From Paraeggerthella hominis (GTDB taxonomy: Bacteria > Actinomycetota > Coriobacteriia > Coriobacteriales > Eggerthellaceae), in contig NZ_JAJNOQ010000001.1 in NCBI RefSeq assembly GCF_021044775.1, positions 124,001 to 188,000 of the forward strand: a DNA stretch of 64,000 bases. The letters are read 5' to 3'. Positions 41,344 through 49,682 of the stretch are shown here, piece by piece. Under the pieces are notes generated by a model. The model ran no database searches, was not told the DNA's origin, and saw only the letters and a list, made by a program, of their open reading frames with translations. Every line of letters starts with the position of its first letter. Positions within the stretch are counted from its first letter, which is position 1. The translations under genes were made by a program, and so were the position numbers.

Positions 41344-42402
41344 CTACTTCTTTCCCTTGGGCTTCGCTACCGGAGAGAGGACGTCCGCCTCTTCTGCCGT
41401 TCGCGTGATAATGGGGATATCGAACGCCTCGCGCACCTTGTTCTCCAGTTCGTCGCGCAGATCGGGGTTCTCCCTAAGCGTCTGCTTCGCGGCTTCGCGG
41501 CCCTGCCCCAAGCGCTCTTCGCCGTAGGTGTACCATGCACCGGACTTTTTCGCGACGCCGGCCTCTACCGCCATATCGACGATGCAGCCTTCGCGAGAAA
41601 TGCCCTCGCCGTACATGAGATCGAATTCAGCCTGGCGAAACGGCGGCGCCACCTTGTTCTTCACGACTTTCGCGCGCACGCGGTTGCCCACGATCTCGCC
41701 GTCTTTTTTGATGGAATCGATGCGTCGGATGTCGATGCGCACGCTCGAAAAGAACTTGAGCGCCCGTCCGCCGGTCGTGGTTTCGGGATTGCCGAACATG
41801 ACGCCGATCTTCTCGCGCAGCTGGTTGATGAAGATGCACGTGGTGTTCGACTTGGAGAGCGAGCCTGCCAGCTTGCGAAGCGCTTGAGACATAAGGCGCG
41901 CCTGCAAGCCCACCGTAGTATCGCCGATCTCGCCTTCGATCTCGGCCTTGGGCACAAGAGCCGCCACGGAGTCGATGACGATGCAATCGATGGCGCCGCT
42001 TCGCACCAGCATGTCGCAGATTTCAAGCGCCTGCTCGCCGGTATCGGGCTGGGATATAAGAACTTCGTCGATGTCGACGCCGAGACGCGCCGCGTACACC
42101 GGATCGAGCGCATGTTCGGCGTCGATGAAAGCGACGATGCCGCCGAGCGCTTGCGCTTCGGCAAGCACCTGAAGCGCAAGCGTCGTCTTGCCGCTCGATT
42201 CAGGACCGTAGACCTCCACGATGCGCCCGCGCGGCACCCCTCCGATGCCCAATGCGGCATCAAGAGGAAGCGAGCCTGTGGGTATAGCGCCAATATTGAG
42301 GCTCTGGTCGCTTTCGCCGAACTTCATGATGGAGCCTTTTCCGAACTTGGTCTCGATCTGATCGGTGGTCAGCTTGAGCATCTTTGATTTTTCTTCGTTC
42401 AT
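41344..42402 (-). CDS. recA: Recombinase RecA
   Basis: A 352-residue recombinase with the Walker A motif GPESSGKT (66-73), FIDAEHALD, the L2 loop region [20 protein letters not shown] and a typical C-terminal domain. Central to homologous recombination and LexA cleavage. A consensus-like promoter with a LexA box in its spacer lies ~55 bases upstream. Confidence 0.97.
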   Translation of the reverse strand: MNEEKSKMLKLTTDQIETKFGKGSIMKFGESDQSLNIGAIPTGSLPLDAALGIGGVPRGRIVEVYGPESSGKTTLALQVLAEAQALGGIVAFIDAEHALDPVYAARLGVDIDEVLISQPDTGEQALEICDMLVRSGAIDCIVIDSVAALVPKAEIEGEIGDTTVGLQARLMSQALRKLAGSLSKSNTTCIFINQLREKIGVMFGNPETTTGGRALKFFSSVRIDIRRIDSIKKDGEIVGNRVRAKVVKNKVAPPFRQAEFDLMYGEGISREGCIVDMAVEAGVAKKSGAWYTYGEERLGQGREAAKQTLRENPDLRDELENKVREAFDIPIITRTAEEADVLSPVAKPKGKK

Positions 42403-42456
42403 GCGCTTCCTTCTCTTTCCGCAGGTGCGCCAAAGCGCCGCTTTTCGACTTCTCCT

Positions 42457-42484
42457 ATTATACGAACATCTGTTTGTCGGTCAA
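42457..42484 (-). promoter_or_regulatory. recA promoter with LexA box
   Basis: On the minus strand TTGACC (42484-42479), 16-base spacer, TATAAT (42462-42457). The spacer is largely the SOS box CGAACATCTGTTTG (42463-42476, plus strand), so LexA would block polymerase directly. Confidence 0.88.
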
Positions 42485-42556
42485 GCATTTTTATCGGCAA
42501 GTCCGCAATTCAAGTATAGAAGCCCTTTCTAGCTGAATCATGACGCGCGTACAGCC

Positions 42557-42592
42557 AAAAACCCGCTCGATCCTTTTCGAATCAAGCGGGTT
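42557..42592 (-). terminator. Terminator of the pgsA-cinA operon
   Basis: AACCCGCT pairs with AGCGGGTT (42560-42567 and 42585-42592) and is followed on the minus strand by TTTTT, about 80 bases after the pgsA-cinA stop. It separates that operon from the recA promoter. Confidence 0.75.
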
Positions 42593-42670
42593 TCCAACAT
42601 GGTTCTATCGGGGACCTGCGTCGAATCTTGCTGAAGCGTCACGCGAATCTAGCAGAAACCTATCGTCGTT

Positions 42671-43924
42671 CTAGCGGCTTTCCAGCGCATGCTGCATGAC
42701 CTGGAGCGCAGCGCGCACCGTTTGGAGCCGCACCTGCTCGCGCGTGCCGGCAAAGCAGCGCGTCTCCGCTTCGACCGTACCGCAGCCGTCAGCGCAGCCG
42801 AGCCATACCGTCCCCACCGGTTTGCCCGGCTCCGCTCCCCCCGGACCGGCTATGCCCGTCACAGCCACCGCCACGTCGCAGCGAAGCTCTGTGCACGCAC
42901 CTTGAGCCATGGCCTTCGCGGTTTGCTCGCTCACTACGCCATGCGCGGCGATCGTGTCGGGATCCACCGCAAGCACCAAGCTTTTGACCTCGGTCGCGTA
43001 ACTGACCACGCTTCCGCGCATCACATCGGAACTGCCCGGGATCTGCGTAAGCGTAGCGGCGATCAGCCCGCCCGTCAGGCTTTCCGCCGTTCCGATGGTC
43101 TTTCCAGCTGCACGCGCCGCGGAAAGCACGGTGGAAGCAAGGGCCTCGAGCGCCTCGGGGGCTATCTCGGCAAGATCCGCATCAGAAAGGACCCGGCTCT
43201 CTACGGGTGCAGCAGGCGACGCCGGTTCGGACGCCACCGCGCGCGCATCCTTCGATCCCCGACGCTTCCGCTTCGGCTCCTTGGGCTTCAGTCCGATCAG
43301 GTGACGCGCTTTGTCGATGTAGTCCAGCATGGACACGATGGTCAACACGAGCGCCACGATCATGACGAGCCAGCTGATCATCCACATCCAGTCCGAGAAC
43401 GCAGCGTGCACGCTGCCCACCATGTAGCTGTCCTTGATGGTGAACAGCACGATAGCCACCATCTGCGAAACGGTTTTCGCTTTGCCGTACCAGCTAGCAG
43501 CGATAACCACGCCCTCGCTGGCCGCCACCATGCGCACGCCCGAAACGATGAACTCGCGAGCCAAGATGACGAGCACCACCCAGCTGGGCAGGGCTCCCAG
43601 CTCGATGAGCGCCAGCAGGGCCGCCGCAACAAGGATCTTGTCTGCCAGCGGATCCATGAACTTTCCGAAATCGGTGACTTCCCCCCGGCTGCGGGCCAGG
43701 TAGCCGTCAAGCCAGTCGGTGCATGAGATCAGAATGAATATGCCGGCAGCGATGAGGCTCTTGGAGTCGTCCGCCACCTGCGGCAGGCCGAACCACTGCG
43801 GCCAGGGGCTGAGCAATGCTACGACGAACAGGGGCACCAAGCAGATGCGCACAAGCGTCACGATGTTCGCCGGCGTCCACAGCTTGTCGGTCGGCGTGGG
43901 CTTCATCTGGCTTGAGCTGGCCAT
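42671..43924 (-). CDS. pgsA-cinA: Phosphatidylglycerophosphate synthase fused to CinA C-terminal (PncC) domain
   Basis: A 417-residue two-domain protein. Residues ~10-210 are a CDP-alcohol phosphatidyltransferase with the complete DWLDGYLARSRG...GKFMDPLAD signature and six or so helices, most like PgsA. A basic linker (KPKEPKRKRRGSKD) leads to residues ~255-415, a CinA C-terminal domain (GTAESLTGGLIAATLT, AVTGIAGPGG, GTVWLGC), which deamidates nicotinamide mononucleotide. In Bacillus pgsA and cinA are adjacent separate genes upstream of recA; here they are one frame. GGGGGAG precedes ATG 43924. Confidence 0.92.
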   Translation of the reverse strand: MASSSQMKPTPTDKLWTPANIVTLVRICLVPLFVVALLSPWPQWFGLPQVADDSKSLIAAGIFILISCTDWLDGYLARSRGEVTDFGKFMDPLADKILVAAALLALIELGALPSWVVLVILAREFIVSGVRMVAASEGVVIAASWYGKAKTVSQMVAIVLFTIKDSYMVGSVHAAFSDWMWMISWLVMIVALVLTIVSMLDYIDKARHLIGLKPKEPKRKRRGSKDARAVASEPASPAAPVESRVLSDADLAEIAPEALEALASTVLSAARAAGKTIGTAESLTGGLIAATLTQIPGSSDVMRGSVVSYATEVKSLVLAVDPDTIAAHGVVSEQTAKAMAQGACTELRCDVAVAVTGIAGPGGAEPGKPVGTVWLGCADGCGTVEAETRCFAGTREQVRLQTVRAALQVMQHALESR

Positions 43925-43928
43925 GGGA

Positions 43929-45266
43929 CTACTCCCCCTCCATCTCGTACAGCAGCGTGTCCGTGATTTTCACGCGCTTGATCTGCCCCGGCTCGCCCGC
44001 CTCCACGTACGTGACGCCGTCCACCTCGGGAGCTTGGCACATGGCGCGGCCGAACAACTGACCGTCCTCTTCCACGCCCTCCACAAGCACGTCCAATTCA
44101 AGCCCCACGCGGGCGGCTATGCGCGGACAGCACACCGCGTCCGCAAGGTCGCGCAAGCGCTGCGCGCGGTCGGCCTTCTCGTCTTCATCCACCTGATCGG
44201 GCAAATCATAGGCCTTCGTGCCCTCTTCGCGCGAATACGGGAAGACGCCCACGTAATCGAACAGGCCCTCTTCCACGAAATCGCACAGATCCTCGAACTG
44301 ATCGTCGGTTTCTCCGGGGAACCCGGCTATCAAGGTAGTGCGCAGCGTAGCATGGGGAATGCGCGTCCTCACGCGGTTCGCAAGCGCCTCGAACTCGGCG
44401 CGCGAGCCCGAACGATTCATCGCGCGCAAGATGGAGGGATCGACGTGCTGCAACGGGATGTCGAAGTAGTCGCACACGTTTTCGTGCGAGGCTACCGCAT
44501 CGAGCAGCTGATCGGTCAGCCCTTGCGGCTGGATATACATCACGCGGAACCAAGTATGAGAAAACTCTTCGGCCAAAGCGGAAACCAGCCATGCGAGAGA
44601 AGAGGGCTCGTCGAGATCCGTCCCCCATCTGCCAGTGTCCTGAGCGATCAGCACGATCTCGCGAACGCCCCCGGTAACCAGCCCGGCTACCTCGGCGCGC
44701 ACGTCCTCGTACGCGAAGCTGTGGTACCGACCGCGGATGTACGGAATGGTGCAGAAACTGCAGAATCGGTCGCACCCATCGGATATCTTCACGTAAGCCG
44801 AGACGCTCGTCGGGGCCGTTTGCTTCGCGCAGGCGGCTTCCACCGTATCGAAGCGATCCGATGCAGCGGGTTCTTCGCCAAGGCCGAGCGCGTCCACGAG
44901 AACCTGCGCGATGTCGTCCTCGCGGCTGCACGGAACGAACGCGCGCGCTTCGGTCAGCTCGCCTGCAAGGTCGTCGCCATAGCGCGCCGGCATGCATCCG
45001 GCAACGATGAGCGCGGCTCCCTCGGCCACATTGGGAAGGCCCGCTACATCGAACACGGCCTCGAGGCTTTCCTCGGTAGCGCTTTGGATGAACGAGCACG
45101 TATTGACCACGACGGCGTCCGCGGCGGCAGGGTCGTCCTCCAGCGCGAACCCTGCTTCTGCAAGGCGCGCTTTCATGTGCGCCGTGTCGACCTCGTTTTT
45201 CGCGCACCCGAGCGTAACGAACGCCACGGCGGGAACCGCGGCGTTCGGCTTTGTTGCTGACATCAT
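43929..45266 (-). CDS. rimO: Ribosomal protein S12 methylthiotransferase RimO
   Basis: A 445-residue radical-SAM methylthiotransferase. It has the UPF0004 cysteines (LGCAKNEVD, NTCSFI, AGCMPARY), CDRFCSFC and a C-terminal TRAM domain. The LGCAKNxVD start distinguishes RimO from MiaB; it methylthiolates an aspartate of ribosomal protein S12. ATG 45266 is chosen with AAGGA overlapping the upstream stop. pgsA-cinA follows after 4 bases. Confidence 0.93.
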   Translation of the reverse strand: MMSATKPNAAVPAVAFVTLGCAKNEVDTAHMKARLAEAGFALEDDPAAADAVVVNTCSFIQSATEESLEAVFDVAGLPNVAEGAALIVAGCMPARYGDDLAGELTEARAFVPCSREDDIAQVLVDALGLGEEPAASDRFDTVEAACAKQTAPTSVSAYVKISDGCDRFCSFCTIPYIRGRYHSFAYEDVRAEVAGLVTGGVREIVLIAQDTGRWGTDLDEPSSLAWLVSALAEEFSHTWFRVMYIQPQGLTDQLLDAVASHENVCDYFDIPLQHVDPSILRAMNRSGSRAEFEALANRVRTRIPHATLRTTLIAGFPGETDDQFEDLCDFVEEGLFDYVGVFPYSREEGTKAYDLPDQVDEDEKADRAQRLRDLADAVCCPRIAARVGLELDVLVEGVEEDGQLFGRAMCQAPEVDGVTYVEAGEPGQIKRVKITDTLLYEMEGE

Positions 45267-45282
45267 GATAGGGCTGCCGTCC

Positions 45283-45780
45283 TTAGCGGTAGTTGACGTA
45301 CTGAAGGGGCTGGCCGTAGTCCTTCTCTTTAAGGAAGGCGATGACCTCCTGCAAAGCATCGCGGGATGCGGAGCTCACGCGCAGCTTGTCGCCCTCGATC
45401 TGCACCTTCACCTTGAACTTCTCGGCCTTGATATCCTTGTTGATCTTGCTGGCGGTTTCTTTGTCGATGCCTTCGACGATAGTGCCCTTCTGGCGTACGC
45501 TCTGTCCGGCGGCAGCCTCCGGATCGGCCCACTTGATCGCGCCTAGGTCGATGCCGCGACGAATGATCTTGGACGCGATCACGTCAATGACCTGCTTGGC
45601 CACGAAGTCGGCAGGAGCCGCAACCGTCATGGTCTTGTTCGCCTTGTCAAGCGTGATCTCGGCACCCGAGTCCTTCAGGTCGTAGCGCTGCGCAAGTTCC
45701 TTCTTCGCCTGCTGAAAGGCGTTGTCGACCTCCTGCATATCAACCGTGGAGACGACGTCGAAGCTAGATTCCTTGGCCAT
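45283..45780 (-). CDS. YajQ-family nucleotide-binding protein
   Basis: A 165-residue protein of the YajQ/UPF0234 family (SSFDVVSTVDMQEVDNA start, RYDLKDSGAEI). Members bind nucleotides or cyclic-di-GMP; one is a transcription cofactor in Xanthomonas. Function here unknown. GGACGG precedes the ATG. It heads the rimO-pgsA-cinA gene string. Confidence 0.92.
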   Translation of the reverse strand: MAKESSFDVVSTVDMQEVDNAFQQAKKELAQRYDLKDSGAEITLDKANKTMTVAAPADFVAKQVIDVIASKIIRRGIDLGAIKWADPEAAAGQSVRQKGTIVEGIDKETASKINKDIKAEKFKVKVQIEGDKLRVSSASRDALQEVIAFLKEKDYGQPLQYVNYR

Positions 45781-45803
45781 GGAGACCGTCCTTTCCGTAC
45801 AAC

Positions 45804-45827
45804 GCGGCCTGCAAGAGCGCAGGCCGC
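45804..45827 (-). terminator. Stem-loop between the RodZ-like and yajQ genes
   Basis: GCGGCCTGC and GCAGGCCGC form a 9-bp stem with a six-base loop, ~50 bases after the RodZ-like stop. No T tract. Confidence 0.55.
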
Positions 45828-45879
45828 TTGAGCGTTCGCATCATGACAGCATACCGCATTTCTGCAGGTGCTTGTTCGT

Positions 45880-47049
45880 TTATTCGGTGGAGGCGCCCGT
45901 AGATCCCGTCGCGCCGGTTGCCGTGCTGCTGCTCGACCCGGTGCCCGTCGACGCGCTCGAGCCGGTCGACGCAGCGTCGGGATGGTCGGCCTTCCATTGC
46001 TCGAGGTACGCCTGGAAATCCACCGTGCACTGCGGCATGCCGGACGCATCCTTGCCGTCGAAGCTCACGGCCTTGCCGTCCACCGTGATGGTCACCGCGT
46101 CGACGACCCAGGTGGCAAAGCTCCACGTGCCCGTAACGTCGACGGTTTCGGTTACTGGACCGGTGATCATCTGGGGCGTTTGGGTCCCGTCAGCCGTTAT
46201 GACCGCGTACACTTCCTTCCCGGTTGCAACCTTGTACTCGACGGTCACCTTCGTGGGAGCGGTTTCCACCGGCTTCGCCTCTTGCGGCGGCGCCGTTTCC
46301 TGCCCGCCGTTCGATCCCTCTCCGCTTTGCGTCGTGTCCGTCACGCCGGTAATGGGAACCTTCGGCGCGTCGTCGGTGCTGCCCCCCTTGCCGCCGAACG
46401 CCAGCACGAGAACCAGGACCAGCAGAATCAGGATGACGCCGCCCGCAATGATGAAAGGAAGCTTCGATTGCACGGCATTGGGGGCCTTGGGGCCGGCGTA
46501 GAAATTCGTGTAGTGCCCGTTCGGAAGCGCCGCGTGCCTGCTCGGATGCGTGCGATCCTCTGAGTACAGACGCCCAGGCGCGCCGGCGCGCGAACCGTAA
46601 TCGCGCACGTATTCGCGGCGATCGTCGTACATCGTGCGCCCGAGCGCGTTCTGGCGCGGCGGGCGTTCGGCCTCTTGCTGGGCTGCGCGCTCGCGCGGGC
46701 GGACCGGTCCGTTACCGCTGCCCGACGAGCTTCCTGCGCGGCGCGACGCCGCGCCCATGTCGAAGCGTGCGCCGGTTTTCGTCTCGGTGCGCACGCGTCC
46801 TACCTGATAAGCGTACGCCTCGTCCAGGTACATGCGCGTCATTTCGGTGGGATTGAGCCCCACGAGGCGCGCGTAAGCGTTCACCATGTTGCGCGCGTAA
46901 CCGCGCGGAGGCATGCGCGAGAAGTCGTTCTCCTCGATCGCACGCAAGATGTCGGGCCTGATGCGCAGCCGGCGCGCGGCCGTGGCCAGATCGTAGCCTT
47001 TGCGCTCGCGCGCCTCGCGCAGAATCATCCCGAAATTAACCTGAGCCAT
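45880..47049 (-). CDS. RodZ-like helix-turn-helix membrane protein
   Basis: A 389-residue bitopic protein. Residues ~8-75 are a Cro-type HTH_25 domain (LREARERKGYDLATAARRL), residues ~90-195 are basic and disordered, one membrane helix lies at ~200-222, and the outer part has a DUF4115 beta domain (~265-350) followed by a Ser/Thr/Gly-rich tail. This is the layout of RodZ, which links MreB to wall synthesis. No mreB is visible here. It starts 4 bases after ftsK, whose final GGAGGAG serves as its ribosome site. Confidence 0.87.
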   Translation of the reverse strand: MAQVNFGMILREARERKGYDLATAARRLRIRPDILRAIEENDFSRMPPRGYARNMVNAYARLVGLNPTEMTRMYLDEAYAYQVGRVRTETKTGARFDMGAASRRAGSSSGSGNGPVRPRERAAQQEAERPPRQNALGRTMYDDRREYVRDYGSRAGAPGRLYSEDRTHPSRHAALPNGHYTNFYAGPKAPNAVQSKLPFIIAGGVILILLVLVLVLAFGGKGGSTDDAPKVPITGVTDTTQSGEGSNGGQETAPPQEAKPVETAPTKVTVEYKVATGKEVYAVITADGTQTPQMITGPVTETVDVTGTWSFATWVVDAVTITVDGKAVSFDGKDASGMPQCTVDFQAYLEQWKADHPDAASTGSSASTGTGSSSSTATGATGSTGASTE

Positions 47050-47053
47050 CCTG

Positions 47054-49585
47054 TTACTCCTCCGGACCCGACGCGTCGTTCGCTTCGAACGCCTTCAGCG
47101 TTTCGAGCTCCATGGCGTCTACCAGCACTTCGCGGGGCTTGCTGCCGTTCGGCGGCCCCACGACGCCTTTTTCCTCCAGCATGTCCATTATACGGCCAGC
47201 GCGCGAATAACCCACCTTAAGACGGCGCTGGATGTTCGACGTGGATCCCAGGCCGCTCGACACCACGATGTCTGCGGCCTCCCAGATGAGCGGATCGTCC
47301 GAAAGCCCCGAACCGCCACTGCCGTCGGGCTGCGAAGCGCCCAAGGTGATGAGGTTCGTTTGCAGGATCTCGGAATGGTACTCGGGCTCGCCCTGCTCTT
47401 TGAGCATGTCCACCACGGCGTTGATCTCGTCCTCCGAGACGTAGCAGCCTTGGATTCGCTGGGGCTTGGCGTACTCGGGCTTCGACAGCAAAAGGTCGCC
47501 CAAGCCGATCAGGTTCTCGGCTCCGGGCGTGTCCAGCACCACGCGGCTGTCGATGCCCGACGCCACATTGAACGCGATACGGTTCGTGATGTTCGCCTTG
47601 ATGAGGCCCGTGACTACGTTCGTGGACGGACGCTGCGTGGCCACGATCAGGTGGATACCCGCCGCGCGCGCCAGCTGCGCGATGCGGCTGATGGAGAATT
47701 CCACCTCTTTGCCCACGTTCATCATGAGGTCGGCAAGCTCGTCGATGATGATCACGATGTAAGGCAGTTCGCCGCCCAGGTCGTTGGCGGGAGGCTCTTC
47801 TCCGGCGTCCGCCGCGCGCTCGGCCTCGGCCTGCGCCGCTTGCACCTTGGCGTTGTACTGCCCGATATTGCGCGCGCCCACCTTCGAGAACACCTTGAGG
47901 CGGCGTTCCATTTCCGCCACGCCCCACGACAGGGCGCTGGCCGCCTCGCGCGGCTCGGTCACCACGGGCACGTACAGATGGGGAATGCCGTTGTAGGGCG
48001 TGAACTCCACGCGCTTAGGGTCGATCATGATGAAGCGCACTTCGGACGGCGTGGCGCGCATGAGGATGGACATGATCATCGCGTTGATGGACACCGATTT
48101 GCCCGAACCCGTGGTGCCGCCGATAAGCAGGTGCGGCATCTTGGCCAGGTCGGACACGATGGAGCGTCCTTCCACGTCCTTGCCGATCACGATCTGGAGC
48201 GGCCCGGCAGGCGCGTCCTTGATCACGTCGCCCAAAAGCACGCTTTGGCGGGTTCGGTTCGGAACCTCGATGCCCACGTAGTTCGTCCCGGGAATGGGCG
48301 CGAAGATGCGCACGCCCGGCGCGGCCAGCGCAAGCGCGATGTCGTCTTCGAGCGCCGTGATGCGGCTCACGCGCACGCCGGCGGGCAGGTCGACCTTGAA
48401 CAGCGTGACGGTAGGTCCGGCCACCCAGCCCACCACTTCCGCGAATATCTGGAAGCTCTCGAGCGATTCCTGCAGGCAGGCCGCCGTCTCCTTCAGCTCG
48501 ACATCCGACGCGACGTCCTTCTTCGCGTTCTTGGACGTGGCCAGCAGGCTCATGGGAGGAAGCTCGAAGCCGTCTTCAGGGCGCGGAGCGGCCAACGGCG
48601 TGCTCGAACCCGACGAGGGCTTCGGCATGGATGCGGAGGCGTCGGCCTCGCGTTCGTGCTTACGGCCGAGCTTGCGCGTAAGCGTCTGAGGAGCCTCCCC
48701 TGCCGTATCGGCGGCGGGTCCTACGCGACCGATGGCCTGAGTGGCCAGGGACTGCGAGCCGCGACGAGCCTTCGAGGACCGCTCCTTTTCGGCTTTCTTG
48801 CCCTTGGGCAGCACGTTGGTGGCCCCTTGCGAGAATGCGTCGCCCATCGTGGGAACGACGGGGATCTTCGAGCTTGCCGAACGCTTGACGCGCGCGAAGG
48901 GCGGTGCAGCCAGCACGTCGTCGCCGCCCTCCCCCGCTGCTGCTGCGCGCGCGTCCTGCACGCGCTCGATGAGCTTGGAAAGGGAGAAGCCGATGACGAT
49001 CAGCCCGGCCAAGATGACGCCGAGCATGATAATGCACGATATGACCTGGCCGAACAGACGAAGGCCGACCCAGGCGATGCCGGCGCCCACGTATCCGCCG
49101 CGCGAAACGAGCTCGGCCTCGACGAACAGGCGATCGACGGCATCAGGAGCCGATTCGGGCGTGAACAGGGCAAGCAGCACGAGCACTGCCACGAATATCA
49201 TGACCAGTCCCACCGTCACCCGCAGGGGAACGCGCTCGCGCTCGAACCGAGCTAGAAAGCTTGCCCCTACGACCAGCAGGAAAAACGGCAGGATGTAGGC
49301 GCCCAGGCCCAGTAGCAGATGCAACGCGCTCGAAACGAACGAGGTCACCACCGCGTCGGAGGGCAGAACGGCCGTCACGAACAAGACGATGCCCGCGATG
49401 GCGAACGCGACGCCGGTGATGTCGCGGCGCACGCGATCGTCGAACAAGCGCTGCTCGTCGGCCGCCGCCTTCGCGCGGCTCGAAGAGTTCTTGCCGCCGC
49501 GCTTCTCCGCGGGCGAAGCGGCACGTCCCTTGGACTTCGAGGTCGCTGCCTTAGATTTCGATGTGGTTGATGAGTTCCGGGCCAC
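47054..49585 (-). CDS. ftsK: DNA translocase FtsK/SpoIIIE
   Basis: An 843-residue motor. A basic Ser/Lys/Ala-rich N-terminus is followed by four membrane helices (about residues 57-200), a linker, the RecA-like motor domain with P-loop GGTTGSGKS, and a C-terminal gamma winged helix (STSNIQRRLKVGYSRAGRIMD) that reads KOPS-type sequences. It moves chromosome DNA at division septa. The start is GTG 49585 behind a GGAG site. Confidence 0.94.
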   Translation of the reverse strand: MARNSSTTSKSKAATSKSKGRAASPAEKRGGKNSSSRAKAAADEQRLFDDRVRRDITGVAFAIAGIVLFVTAVLPSDAVVTSFVSSALHLLLGLGAYILPFFLLVVGASFLARFERERVPLRVTVGLVMIFVAVLVLLALFTPESAPDAVDRLFVEAELVSRGGYVGAGIAWVGLRLFGQVISCIIMLGVILAGLIVIGFSLSKLIERVQDARAAAAGEGGDDVLAAPPFARVKRSASSKIPVVPTMGDAFSQGATNVLPKGKKAEKERSSKARRGSQSLATQAIGRVGPAADTAGEAPQTLTRKLGRKHEREADASASMPKPSSGSSTPLAAPRPEDGFELPPMSLLATSKNAKKDVASDVELKETAACLQESLESFQIFAEVVGWVAGPTVTLFKVDLPAGVRVSRITALEDDIALALAAPGVRIFAPIPGTNYVGIEVPNRTRQSVLLGDVIKDAPAGPLQIVIGKDVEGRSIVSDLAKMPHLLIGGTTGSGKSVSINAMIMSILMRATPSEVRFIMIDPKRVEFTPYNGIPHLYVPVVTEPREAASALSWGVAEMERRLKVFSKVGARNIGQYNAKVQAAQAEAERAADAGEEPPANDLGGELPYIVIIIDELADLMMNVGKEVEFSISRIAQLARAAGIHLIVATQRPSTNVVTGLIKANITNRIAFNVASGIDSRVVLDTPGAENLIGLGDLLLSKPEYAKPQRIQGCYVSEDEINAVVDMLKEQGEPEYHSEILQTNLITLGASQPDGSGGSGLSDDPLIWEAADIVVSSGLGSTSNIQRRLKVGYSRAGRIMDMLEEKGVVGPPNGSKPREVLVDAMELETLKAFEANDASGPEE

Positions 49586-49645
49586 GCCCCGCTCCTTCGT
49601 GCTGCATTTGATCTACGTTTGATGAGTTCGTTTTTCGTCGGCGAG

Positions 49646-49674
49646 GGCCGCATGCACCCAAGGCACATGCGGCC
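49646..49674 (-). terminator. Stem-loop after the ribonuclease J gene
   Basis: GGCCGCATG pairs with CATGCGGCC around an 11-base loop, directly downstream of the rnj stop. A distant TTTTT-like stretch is present only further on. Confidence 0.6.
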
Positions 49675-49682
49675 ATTATAGC

